In this document: one piece after another, positions 1 through 6,779 of the stretch
Numbering within the stretch: position 1 is the first letter of the stretch
Layout: each line of letters starts with the position of its first letter
Source: Rhodospirillales bacterium
Lineage (GTDB): Bacteria > Pseudomonadota > Alphaproteobacteria > Reyranellales > Reyranellaceae
Assembly: GCA_013205335.1 (NCBI GenBank)
Contig: JABMNB010000364.1
Span: 1-17,863, forward strand
Direction of reading: 5' to 3'
Length of the DNA stretch: 17,863 nt
Made by a program: the position numbers and the translations under genes
The notes under the pieces: generated by a model
What the model saw: only the letters and a program-made list of their open reading frames with translations
Told to the model about the DNA's origin: nothing
Databases searched by the model: none

Positions 1-1
1 C

Positions 2-796
2 CGCCGCCTGAAAGATCAGGCCGTCACCAACTTTTGGCGATAGCTCGTGTTGAACTCGATCGATCATTACACTTACAACATGGTGAAGATGGCGTCGGAA
101 CAGAAGCTGACGCGCCTGGCCTTGCTCAACGAGAATCAGCTGTTCGCCCAACTCGGTATCGACGGGGCCGCACGGCAGGCCAAGGAGCTCGGGGTCGAAG
201 TCGTCTACAAGGAGAAGTATTCGTCCGGCACCAAGGACCTTTCGCCCGAGCTGGAGAAGATGAAGGCGGCCAAGCCGGACATGATCATCGCCGGCGGCTA
301 CACCAACGACATGATCCTGCTGGCCCGCCAGATCAGCCAGGTCGGCCTGAAACCCAAGCTGCTGGGCTATCTCCTCGGACCGACGTTGCCGGGATTCGTG
401 AAGTCGCTGGGCGCCGAGGCCGAGCTCACGCTCGAGCCCGTGCAGTGGAGCATCAACGTGCCGTACAAGGACCAGCTCTTCGACTGGACGGCGCGCGGCT
501 ATGCCGATGCCTTCCAGAAAGTGTACGGACACGTCCCCGACTATCACCCGATCCAGTCCACGGCGGCGTTGCAGGTCTACTACAACGCCTTCCAGAAGGT
601 CGGCGGCTTCGACCCGCAGAAGGTGCGCGACGCCATCGCCGAGACCGACATCGTAACTGCCTACGGGCCCATTCGCTTCAACGACAAGGGCCAGAATATC
701 GCCAAGTCGATGTCGGTGGTGCAGATCCAGGACGGCAAACCGCTGGTCGTCTATCCGGCCGATGTGGCGGAGACCAAGCTGAAGCTGAACCCGTGA
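2..796 (+). CDS. ABC transporter substrate-binding protein, LivJ-type, 5' partial, frame disturbed
   Basis: Periplasmic ligand-binding component of a branched-chain-amino-acid-type (HAAT) importer, Peripla_BP_6 family. The clean reading frame runs from a GTG at 47 for 249 residues. It includes LDHYTYN-like and ALLNENQLFAQLGIDGA segments and the AGGYTNDMILLARQ segment usual in the second lobe. Family members are about 380-420 residues, so the N-terminal third lies before the window. In the same frame there is a TAG at 41-43, yet the bases before it still read as family-like protein (RRLKDQAVTNF). The region between looks right (FGDSS) only one frame over, so the frame seems to shift at the T run 32-35 and shift back near 45-47. 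This could be a sequence error at the edge or a real mutation. Stop TGA at 794-796. LivH follows after 19 bases. The ligand cannot be told from sequence. Confidence 0.85.
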
Positions 797-798
797 TG

Positions 799-813
799 GC
801 GGGCGGCGCCCGC
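799..813 (+). promoter_or_regulatory. Intercistronic hairpin between binding-protein and livH genes
   Basis: A perfect 6-base-pair stem, GCGGGC (799-804) with GCCCGC (808-813) and a 3-base loop, fills almost the whole gap between the binding-protein stop (796) and the LivH ATG (816). It sits where LivH's Shine-Dalgarno sequence should be. In other binding-protein operons, such as malE-malF, hairpins at this position protect the upstream message and keep permease levels low. The same role here is inference. Confidence 0.45.
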
Positions 814-815
814 TG

Positions 816-1697
816 ATGCAGCTCGTAGCACAGATTGTCCTGAACGGCGTGCTGCTGGGCGGCTTCTATGCCTGCATGGCGCTCGGCTTCTCGATCGTCT
901 GGGGCGTCATGAACGTGGTCAATCTGGCCTATGGCAGCATGATCATGATCGGTGCCTATGTCACCCAGCTGGCCGTGCTTCAGCTCGGTCTGCCGCTCGC
1001 CGCCGCCCTGCCGCTGGCCGCCCTCGCGACATTCATGATGGGCTACGTCTTGCAGCGCGCCCTGCTCAACCGGTTGGCAGAACGTTCGGTGTTCATGACG
1101 CTGATCTTCACCTTCGGGCTGAACATGGCCCTGATCAACCTCAACCTGATTCTGTTCTCGGCCGACGTGCGGTCGCTGCCCGACGTATTCGGCCGCGCGT
1201 CCTTCACCATCGCCGGCCTCAGCGTGCCCTACAGCCGGGCAACGATCTTCGCCGTCGCGATGGCCATGACGCTCGGCCTTCACGCGCTGCTCAACTGGAC
1301 GCCGCTTGGCAATGCCATCAAGGCCACCAGCTTCGATCCCGATGCCGCGCGGCTCTCCGGCATCGACGTGCCGCACGTCTATGCCCTGACATTCGCGATT
1401 GGCGGCGCGATAGCCGGCGTCACCGGCGCGCTGGTCGCCACCAGCTATTCCTTCTCGCCCATCGCCGGCGAGAGCTACACCATGAAAGCTTTCGTCGTGG
1501 TGGTGCTGGGCGGCCTCGGCAGTATTCCAGGCGCCATCATCGGCGGCATGCTGCTGGGCATCGTCGAGAACCTGGCATCGTTGTTCCTCGATTCGGGCTA
1601 TCGTGACGCCGTCGGCTTCGCCCTGCTGCTGCTGGTGCTGGTCCTACGCCCGCGTGGCCTCATGGGCAGGCGTTTCTTCGCCGAGGTGAAGGGCTGA
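816..1697 (+). CDS. livH: Branched-chain amino acid-type ABC transporter permease LivH
   Basis: Inner-membrane permease of the HAAT importer, forming the translocation channel with LivM. The 293-residue length is normal for LivH. It is almost wholly hydrophobic with about eight membrane segments. It has the conserved N-terminal stretch GFSIVWGVMNVVNLAYG (24-40), a cytoplasmic coupling loop (about 161-187, WTPLGNAIKAT followed by ARLSGIDV), GGLGSIPGAIIGG (232-244) and the C-terminal LRPRGLMG (277-284). The ATG at 816 is chosen because the protein starts in the usual place (QLVAQIVLNGVLLGGFYA). No good ribosome-binding site precedes it; a hairpin occupies that position. LivM begins 9 bases after the stop. 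Confidence 0.95.
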   Translation: MQLVAQIVLNGVLLGGFYACMALGFSIVWGVMNVVNLAYGSMIMIGAYVTQLAVLQLGLPLAAALPLAALATFMMGYVLQRALLNRLAERSVFMTLIFTFGLNMALINLNLILFSADVRSLPDVFGRASFTIAGLSVPYSRATIFAVAMAMTLGLHALLNWTPLGNAIKATSFDPDAARLSGIDVPHVYALTFAIGGAIAGVTGALVATSYSFSPIAGESYTMKAFVVVVLGGLGSIPGAIIGGMLLGIVENLASLFLDSGYRDAVGFALLLLVLVLRPRGLMGRRFFAEVKG

Positions 1698-1706
1698 TCC
1701 GCCGCC

Positions 1707-2702
1707 ATGGCCGCGTCCACCTTGCGCGCCAGATGGGGCAACGGCCCCTGGGCCGGCACTCTGCGCAGCGCGGCGATCGGCTGCGTGTTGATGGCGATCC
1801 TGATGGTGCTGCCGTCCTTTCTGTCCCTTTATTGGCTGCGCCTGCTGACCAGCGTCCTCATGCTTGCCGTCATCGCCCAGGGCATGAACGCCATGGCGGG
1901 CTTCGTCGGCTACCCCGCCTTCGGCAACGTCGTCTTCTTTGGCATCGGCGCCTACGGCACGGCGCTGGCCATCGCCGCGGGCTTCGCCATGGGGCCGGCC
2001 CTGCTCTTCGGCGCGATCCCCGCCGGAGGGCTGGCACTGGCGGTCGGGCCACTGCTGCTCCGCCTGCGCGGCCACTACTTCGCCATCGCGACACTCGGGC
2101 TGAACGAGGTCGTGTCGGCCCTGGCTGCCAACCTCTCGGGTCTCACCGGCGGTGCCGCCGGCCTGTCGCTGCCGCTGGGAGCCGGCACCGCCGGCGATGC
2201 CGCGCAACGCGCCTACGTTGGCTTTGCGGCGCTGTTTGCCGCCAGCCTGCTGCTCGGCATCTTCCTGCGCGACAGCCGCTTCGGTTACGGCTGCCGGGCC
2301 ATCCGCTCCAACGAGGAGGCGGCGGAGGCGACCGGTGTGCCGACGCTGCGCGTTAAGTCGATCGCCTGGATGCTGAGCGCGCTGCTGACGGCAGTGGCGG
2401 GCGGGCTCTACGCGCGCTGGGTCGGCTTCATCGAGCCGTCGCTGGTGTTCGATATGGCGATATCGGTCAAGGCGTTCGTCATGTTCCTGCTGGGCGGGGC
2501 CGGCACCGTCTTCGGCCCGCTGATCGGCGCGCTGCTGATCGAGAGCGCGACGACGCTGGCCTGGAGCCATCTCCTGAAACTGCATCTGCTGGTCCTGGGG
2601 GTAACGATCATGCTGGTCGTGCTGCTGCTGCCCGACGGCGCCCAGGGCTTCGTCGCACGGCACTGGCCCGCGGTCCGCGCCCGCCTGCGGCGCCGGTCCT
2701 GA
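1707..2702 (+). CDS. livM: Branched-chain amino acid-type ABC transporter permease LivM
   Basis: Second inner-membrane permease of the importer. The 331 residues are in the family range, with an N-terminal cytoplasmic tail of about 20 residues followed by multiple membrane segments. Family landmarks are GYPAFGNVVFFGIGAYG (68-84), LRGHYFAIATLGLNE (120-134), GLTGGAAGLSLP (145-156), the coupling-loop type sequence RAIRSNEEAAEATGVP, and LGGAGTVFGPLIGALL near the C-terminus. The stop codon overlaps the LivF start by one base (TGATG at 2700-2704), so the two are probably translationally coupled. The C-terminal tail is Arg-rich. Confidence 0.95.
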   Translation: MAASTLRARWGNGPWAGTLRSAAIGCVLMAILMVLPSFLSLYWLRLLTSVLMLAVIAQGMNAMAGFVGYPAFGNVVFFGIGAYGTALAIAAGFAMGPALLFGAIPAGGLALAVGPLLLRLRGHYFAIATLGLNEVVSALAANLSGLTGGAAGLSLPLGAGTAGDAAQRAYVGFAALFAASLLLGIFLRDSRFGYGCRAIRSNEEAAEATGVPTLRVKSIAWMLSALLTAVAGGLYARWVGFIEPSLVFDMAISVKAFVMFLLGGAGTVFGPLIGALLIESATTLAWSHLLKLHLLVLGVTIMLVVLLLPDGAQGFVARHWPAVRARLRRRS

Positions 2703-3403
2703 TGCTGAGCGTGCGCGGCCTGTCCGCCGGCTACGGCGGCCTGATGGCCTTACGATCACTCGACCTCGAGGTGAAGGCGGGCGAATGGCTGGCGCTGCTG
2801 GGACCGGTCGGCGCCGGCAAGTCGACGTTGCTCGGCGTTCTGGCCGGGCTAGTGGCCGCGCGCCAAGGGGAAGTCCGGCTCGATGGCGAAGACATCCGGA
2901 TGCTGCCGCCCCATCTCCGGCTGCGTCGCGGTATTGCCCTGGTGCCGGAGGGCCGGCGGCTCTTCTCTGGCATGACGGTGCGCGAGAACCTCATGGCCGG
3001 CACACACGCGCTGTCCGATCCGGGGATGCGGCGGCGCAATCTCGACCGGGTCTGCGAACTCTTTCCCGTGCTCGCCGAGCGGGCTCGCCAGATCGCCGGC
3101 ACCTTGAGCGGCGGCGAGCAACAGATGTGCGCCATCGGCCGCGCGCTGATGGCGTCACCCCGGCTTCTGATCATCGATGAAGTCACGCTCGGCCTGGCCC
3201 CGCTGGTCGTCGGGCCTTTGTTTGCCGCCCTGGCGGAATTGCACCGGCAGGGCATGACGCTGCTCACTGTGGAGCAGAATGTGCCGCTGGTGTTGGCCCA
3301 TGCCGATCGAGGCTGCGTGCTGAGCGGCGGCGCCATCGTCATGGGGGGCCCCGCCGGGGTGCTGCGCGACGACCCCGATCTCCCGCGACATTTCATTGGA
3401 TAG
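2702..3403 (+). CDS. livF: ABC transporter ATP-binding protein LivF
   Basis: Cytoplasmic ATPase that powers the importer, 233 residues, normal for LivF. Visible motifs are Walker A GPVGAGKST (34-42, usually GPNGAGKST), the Q-loop region VPEGRRLF (81-88), the signature LSGGEQQ (135-141), Walker B LLIIDE (155-160) with catalytic Glu160, and TVEQN (189-193), the LivF version of the H-loop. The residue after the catalytic Glu is Val161, where LivF proteins normally have Pro (DEPSLGLAP). The rest of that motif, LGLAP, is kept. The start overlaps the LivM stop. The next gene starts 14 bases after the stop. Confidence 0.95.
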   Translation: MLSVRGLSAGYGGLMALRSLDLEVKAGEWLALLGPVGAGKSTLLGVLAGLVAARQGEVRLDGEDIRMLPPHLRLRRGIALVPEGRRLFSGMTVRENLMAGTHALSDPGMRRRNLDRVCELFPVLAERARQIAGTLSGGEQQMCAIGRALMASPRLLIIDEVTLGLAPLVVGPLFAALAELHRQGMTLLTVEQNVPLVLAHADRGCVLSGGAIVMGGPAGVLRDDPDLPRHFIG

Positions 3404-3412
3404 GGAGCCGAC

Positions 3413-3421
3413 ATGCCATGA
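3413..3421 (+). other. Two-codon mini-ORF (Met-Pro-stop) overlapping the CoA ligase start
   Basis: ATGCCATGA at 3413-3421 encodes only Met-Pro. The purine-rich GGGAG at 3403-3407 is 5 bases from this ATG but 10 bases from the ligase ATG at 3418. The mini-ORF stop overlaps the ligase start as ATGA. Re-initiation after the mini-ORF is possible but is inference; it may be coincidence. Confidence 0.3.
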
Positions 3422-4800
3422 CACCACCCGACCTCTCCCGCCTCTTCTCGCCGCGATCCATCGCCGTGCTCGGCGCCTCGGCCAGCATCGACAAGCTGGG
3501 CGGCCAGGTCTTTGCCCGCTTGGCCGCATCCTTCCGTGGCGAGCTGATCGCCATCAATCCCGGCGAAAGCGATATCGCGGGCCGGACTTCCGTACCCTCG
3601 GTGGAGGCGCTGCCGCACCCGGTCGATCTGTTGATCGCCCTGGCGCCGGGAGAACGTCTGGTCGAGGCGATCGAGCGCTGTCCCGAGGGTCGCGTCGGCT
3701 TCCTGCTCGCCATCCCGAGCGGCTTTGGCGAGGTCGCGCACGAAGGGCCCGATCTGCAGCATCGGCTGGCGGCGGCGGCGCGCCGTGCGGGTCTGCGTGT
3801 CGTCGGGCCCAATTGCGTCGGCCTGCTCAACGGCACCATCGGACTGAACGCCTCGATCATCCCGCTGATGCCCCCGGGCGGTGCGGCCGGCCTGGGCGTG
3901 GCGACGCAAAGCGGCGGCTTCGGCATGGCGCTCGCCATGTACGCCGCCGACAGCGGCATGAACGTCTCTTGCTTTTGCGACGTCGGCAACACCGTGGACA
4001 TCTCGCTGGCCGACTGCCTGGCGCATCTCGCCGGCGATCCGGCCACCGGCGTGATCGGCCTCTACGTCGAGTCGGTGCGCGACCTGCCGTCATTCATGGC
4101 GACCCTGACGAAGGCCGCCAAGGCCAAGCCGGTCGTCGTGTGTCCGCTCGCCCGCACGCCATCCGGCCAGGCCGCATCGCTCGCCCATGTCGGCATCTCG
4201 GCCGACGGCGCTCGCCTGGCAGGCAGTCTTCCCGGCGAGGCGATCGTCGTGTACTCCGGTCTGGATCTGCTCCATGTGGCTCGCGCCCTGCTGTGGCAGG
4301 GCCGCCCGCTCCGCGGCCAGCGTCTCGCCATCGTCACCGGCACCGGCGGCATCGGCACCGAGATTGCCGACCTGGCAGAAGAGCAGGGCATGACCATTCC
4401 GCGCTTCTCCCCAAAACTGACGGCAGCCATCGCCCAGCACCTGCCGGTCTACGCAGCCAGCGCCAATCCCGTCGATCTCACGCCGGTGTGGCGTGACTAT
4501 CCGCGACTCTATCCGATCGTGATGGCCGAGATCGCTGCGTCCGGCGAAGCCGATCTGATCGCGGTTTCGATCACCGATGTCCCGACGACCTGGCCCGACC
4601 TCGCCCAGAGCCTGGCACGCTCGGTGCCGACGCTCGGCCTGCCGGTGGCCGTCTACTGGGCGTCGCGCGACGCCGATGTGGTCAACATGGCGGCACTCAA
4701 CGCTGCCCAGATTCCCACTTATCGCGCCACGCGCGAACTTGCCTTGGCGCTGGGGGCGCTCGCCCGCCACGGTGCGGCGACGGGCGGCCATGCTGCTTGA
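3418..4800 (+). CDS. NDP-forming acyl-CoA synthetase, alpha-subunit-like (CoA-binding and ligase domains only)
   Basis: 460-residue protein matching the alpha part of ADP-forming acetate/acyl-CoA ligases, which make acyl-CoA from a carboxylic acid, CoA and a nucleotide through a phosphohistidine. A Rossmann-type CoA-binding domain comes first (about 9-135, SIAVLGAS at 14-21 and VVGPNCVG at 128-135). Succinyl-CoA-synthetase-like flavodoxin domains follow (TQSGGFGM 163-170; SGQAASLAHVGISADG 249-264, with His257 in the position of the phosphorylated His; TGTGGIG 307-313; NPVDLT 350-355). Single-chain members of about 700 residues also carry an ATP-grasp domain. None is present here and no ATP-grasp gene is in the window. 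The gene sits between livF and livG, and its last 11 bases overlap livG. Context suggests activation of an imported acid; the acid is unknown. Confidence 0.85.
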   Translation: MTPPDLSRLFSPRSIAVLGASASIDKLGGQVFARLAASFRGELIAINPGESDIAGRTSVPSVEALPHPVDLLIALAPGERLVEAIERCPEGRVGFLLAIPSGFGEVAHEGPDLQHRLAAAARRAGLRVVGPNCVGLLNGTIGLNASIIPLMPPGGAAGLGVATQSGGFGMALAMYAADSGMNVSCFCDVGNTVDISLADCLAHLAGDPATGVIGLYVESVRDLPSFMATLTKAAKAKPVVVCPLARTPSGQAASLAHVGISADGARLAGSLPGEAIVVYSGLDLLHVARALLWQGRPLRGQRLAIVTGTGGIGTEIADLAEEQGMTIPRFSPKLTAAIAQHLPVYAASANPVDLTPVWRDYPRLYPIVMAEIAASGEADLIAVSITDVPTTWPDLAQSLARSVPTLGLPVAVYWASRDADVVNMAALNAAQIPTYRATRELALALGALARHGAATGGHAA

Positions 4801-5518
4801 TGTCCAGGATGTTTCGGTCCAGTTCGGCGGTCTTCGCGCGCTGAACGGGGTCTCTTTCGGGGTGCAGGAAGGCGAGATCGTCGGCCTGGTCGGTCCCAAC
4901 GGCGCCGGCAAGTCGACGATGGTGAACGCCGTGTCGGGTGCGCTGGGCCGCCATCGAGGGAGGATCTCGTTCGCCAGCCACGACATCTCCGGTCTTGCTC
5001 CGTCCCGCATCGCAGAGATGGGACTGGTGCGCACCTTCCAACTCGTGCAGCCATTCCGCGGGCTGACCGCTATCGAATGCGTCACGCTGGGTGCGCTTTA
5101 CGGCAGCGGCACCGACCGGCCGACCGGCGTTCCCGCCGCGCGCCGCCTCGCCGAGCAAGTGCTCGCCTTCGCCGGCCTCTCGGCGGCGGCAGGCCTTGCC
5201 TGCGATACGCTGAATGCCAGTCAGCGTCGCCGTCTCGAAATCGCCCGCGCCCTGGCGGCGCGGCCGAAACTGATCCTGCTCGACGAGTGCCTGTCGGGCC
5301 TGAACAGCAGCGAAATCGACCAGGGCATCACCCTGGTCCGCGCCATCCGCGAGCGTGGCATCGCCATCCTGATCATCGAGCACATGGTGCGGGTCATGGC
5401 GACTCTCGCCGACCGCATCGTCGTTCTCGACCGCGGCGAGAAGATCGCCGATGGCCCGGCAGCCGAGGTCCTTACCGACCGCCGGGCGCTCGGCATCTAT
5501 TTCGGTACGACTGCGTGA
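4790..5518 (+). CDS. livG: ABC transporter ATP-binding protein LivG
   Basis: Second cytoplasmic ATPase of the importer. The frame is open further upstream, but the ATG at 4790 gives the normal family N-terminus (LLDVQDVSVQFGGLRALNGV) and 242 residues. It overlaps the CoA ligase stop by 11 bases. Motifs are Walker A GPNGAGKST (35-43), Q-loop RTFQ (81-84), Walker B LILLDE (161-166), and IIEHM (196-200) with the switch His198. Two positions are unusual. The signature reads LNASQRRRLEIA (141-152), where LivG usually has LPYG or LSYG before the Gln. Cys167 follows the catalytic Glu where Pro is usual. The stop is 9 bases from the stop of a convergent gene, with no obvious terminator. Confidence 0.93.
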   Translation: MLLDVQDVSVQFGGLRALNGVSFGVQEGEIVGLVGPNGAGKSTMVNAVSGALGRHRGRISFASHDISGLAPSRIAEMGLVRTFQLVQPFRGLTAIECVTLGALYGSGTDRPTGVPAARRLAEQVLAFAGLSAAAGLACDTLNASQRRRLEIARALAARPKLILLDECLSGLNSSEIDQGITLVRAIRERGIAILIIEHMVRVMATLADRIVVLDRGEKIADGPAAEVLTDRRALGIYFGTTA

Positions 5519-5527
5519 ACCGGCGGC

Positions 5528-6178
5528 TCAGTCGCGAAACAGGGGCTGGGTCATGCCGCGTCTGAGCAGGAATGGTGTCCGCACCGCGCCACGAGGCAGG
5601 AAAAAGTAGACGCGTCCGCACTCCTGCCAGCCCAGCGCGCGCAGCCCCTTGTGCGCGTCGGGCCGGTCGAGCTGGCCCAGCGTGTAGGCATGCCGGGCGC
5701 CCTGCCGCCGCGCCTGGTCCAGCATGGTGCCCAGCACCAGTCCATGGACGCCCTTGCCGCGGAAGGCCTGTGGCGTGAAGGCATCGGTGGTGTAGACCTC
5801 GCCCGGACGCAACCTGATCGGATGTCCCGGCAGGGCGTCGCCCCAGGTGAAACAGGTCCAGTTGGCGTGCGCCAGGACGCCATCGACGAAGGCCAGGAAG
5901 CAGCGTTCACCACGCCGTAGCCGGTCAAGGTAGAGCCCGCGGGCTGCCTGGTCGCGCGGTCCGTCACCGAGCCACAGCCAAGGGTCGTCCACATAGAGTT
6001 GGCAGATCGTGTCGAGGTCGGCCTCCTCCGCCAGTCGGATCGAGGCGCCGAGCGGGTTCGCCGGTGGCCGCACCGGCTCGGCCAGCGAGCGCTCGTAGAA
6101 GAGCGCGCAAGTCAGTTCGCCGAATGGCGCCGTCACCTGTTTCGACCACTGCCACGCCCGTTTCCGCAGATCGCCCAT
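5528..6178 (-). CDS. GNAT family N-acetyltransferase
   Basis: Cytoplasmic acetyl-CoA-dependent acyltransferase, 216 residues. The GNAT fold lies at about 46-195: SIRLAEEADLDTICQLY at the start, then the CoA-pyrophosphate-binding loop RGKGVHG (140-146) after strand VYTTDAFT, and a typical ending with ALGWQECGRVYFF (181-193). The open frame extends far upstream, but that part is Arg/Pro/His-rich and looks non-coding, so the ATG at 6178 is preferred. No clear ribosome-binding site precedes it, so the start is uncertain. An N-terminal segment of about 45 residues before the GNAT fold is unassigned. The gene is convergent with livG and the substrate is unknown. Confidence 0.85.
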   Translation of the reverse strand: MGDLRKRAWQWSKQVTAPFGELTCALFYERSLAEPVRPPANPLGASIRLAEEADLDTICQLYVDDPWLWLGDGPRDQAARGLYLDRLRRGERCFLAFVDGVLAHANWTCFTWGDALPGHPIRLRPGEVYTTDAFTPQAFRGKGVHGLVLGTMLDQARRQGARHAYTLGQLDRPDAHKGLRALGWQECGRVYFFLPRGAVRTPFLLRRGMTQPLFRD

Positions 6179-6480
6179 GGCCGAGTGTAGGGCGCCACGC
6201 TTGCTGCCGTAAATTGCCCCGGGGTGCTCGGTTCTGGCGTGCCCTGGGTCGTGCCCCCGGTGGTGGTGTCGCAGGTCGGAGCAAGGCCGCGAGCGAGCGC
6301 GCTCCTCGAGGGCGCCGGCGCGAGGGAACGGTCTTGCTCCGTCCAGAGATGGCTCGGTCGTGGTTGCCCCTCCTTGGGCACACCCTTCACACCAGCCGAC
6401 TGAATACGGTCGTCTAATGGCTCCAGCCCGACTTGAGGCGTGACCGACAAGTGCGGCATTCTTGATCGCTGTTGGGCGGC
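6179..6480. other. Intergenic stretch with no recognisable gene
   Basis: About 300 bases upstream of the acetyltransferase. Open frames on both strands give low-complexity Arg/Pro/His-rich translations with no family resemblance. No RNA gene, terminator or convincing promoter was seen. It leads directly into the diverged repeat copy starting near 6481. Confidence 0.6.
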
Positions 6481-6543
6481 TATCCACAGGACAAGACACA
6501 AAAGGCCCAATGAAATCGGTACTTCCCCGATGATCGCCAGGCG

Positions 6544-6588
6544 TTCACACAGGTGGGGTCGCAGGTTCAATCCCTGTAGCGCCCACCA
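6544..6588 (+). other. 3' half of a tRNA gene, Val(CAC)-type remnant
   Basis: From 6544 the bases fit a tRNA from anticodon loop to CCA. There is a loop TTCACAC (anticodon CAC, 6544-6550), the 3' stem strand AGGTG (6551-6555), a 5-base variable region GGGTC (6556-6560), and a T arm GCAGG-TTCAATC-CCTGT (6561-6577, closed stem with one G-U pair). The acceptor strand AGCGCCC (6578-6584), discriminator A and encoded CCA (6586-6588) follow. The 5' half is absent: no CACCT stem strand, D arm or GGGCGCT acceptor strand lies upstream. The similarity starts at the anticodon loop, a common crossover site for tyrosine-recombinase elements. The downstream repeat copy (about 10637-10675) has a more degraded version. 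Confidence 0.6.
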
Positions 6589-6617
6589 TCTACCTTCCGG
6601 AACCCACCGGTCGGACG

Positions 6618-6697
6618 ATGACGAACACGCTGTCTCGTCGACCCGGTGGTCATCTTCCGGACTGCGTGCTGACGGCCTCGATGGAAAACTCCGGAAG
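6618..6697 (+). pseudogene. Remnant of the 5' end of a redoxin/2OG-oxygenase gene
   Basis: The first 80 bases match the start of the gene at 10708 (ATG, then codons for TNTLS, RPG). A one-base deletion relative to that gene, just after GTGCTG near 6672, shifts the frame. DGLDGKLRK is then still readable in another frame. Nothing recognisable of the remaining 970 bases follows. It cannot make the oxygenase. Confidence 0.75.
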
Positions 6698-6779
6698 TGT
6701 ATCGTTGCGGCGCCTTGGCATGGGCATGGTGCGACACCTCGTGGTGGACCCGTTATAGGGTCGCGCGTAAAATCAAGGT

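Larger units (their letters stand above)
6481..6697 (+). repeat. Diverged direct repeat, upstream copy (partner at about 10570-10788)
   Basis: This stretch aligns end to end with the leader and first 81 bases of the oxygenase gene at 10708, offset about 4090 bases. Shared landmarks in order are TATCCACAG, CCAATG(G/A)AA, CGG(C/T)ACTTCC, GGTTCA, TAGCGCCC(G/A)CC, CTTCCGG, CCCACCG, then ATGACGAACACGCTGTCT. In the coding part, 72 of 81 aligned columns are identical by hand count. The leader part is weaker and needs small gaps. Similarity stops just after CTCCGGAAG. Confidence 0.8.

Noticed and set aside
2731..4026. 431-codon minus-strand frame across livF and the CoA ligase
   Set aside because: Antisense to two clear genes; no recognisable domain.
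5519..5527. Terminator between the convergent livG and acetyltransferase genes
   Set aside because: Only 9 bases separate the stops and no stem with a T run is visible in or near them.
6133..6570. 145-codon minus-strand frame in the intergenic region
   Set aside because: Part of it is an antisense reading of the tRNA fragment (the LNLRPHLCERL type of spurious protein) and the rest is low complexity.
6510..6588. A complete tRNA gene
   Set aside because: Only the 3' half fits. No D arm, matching anticodon 5' strand or acceptor 5' strand lies upstream.
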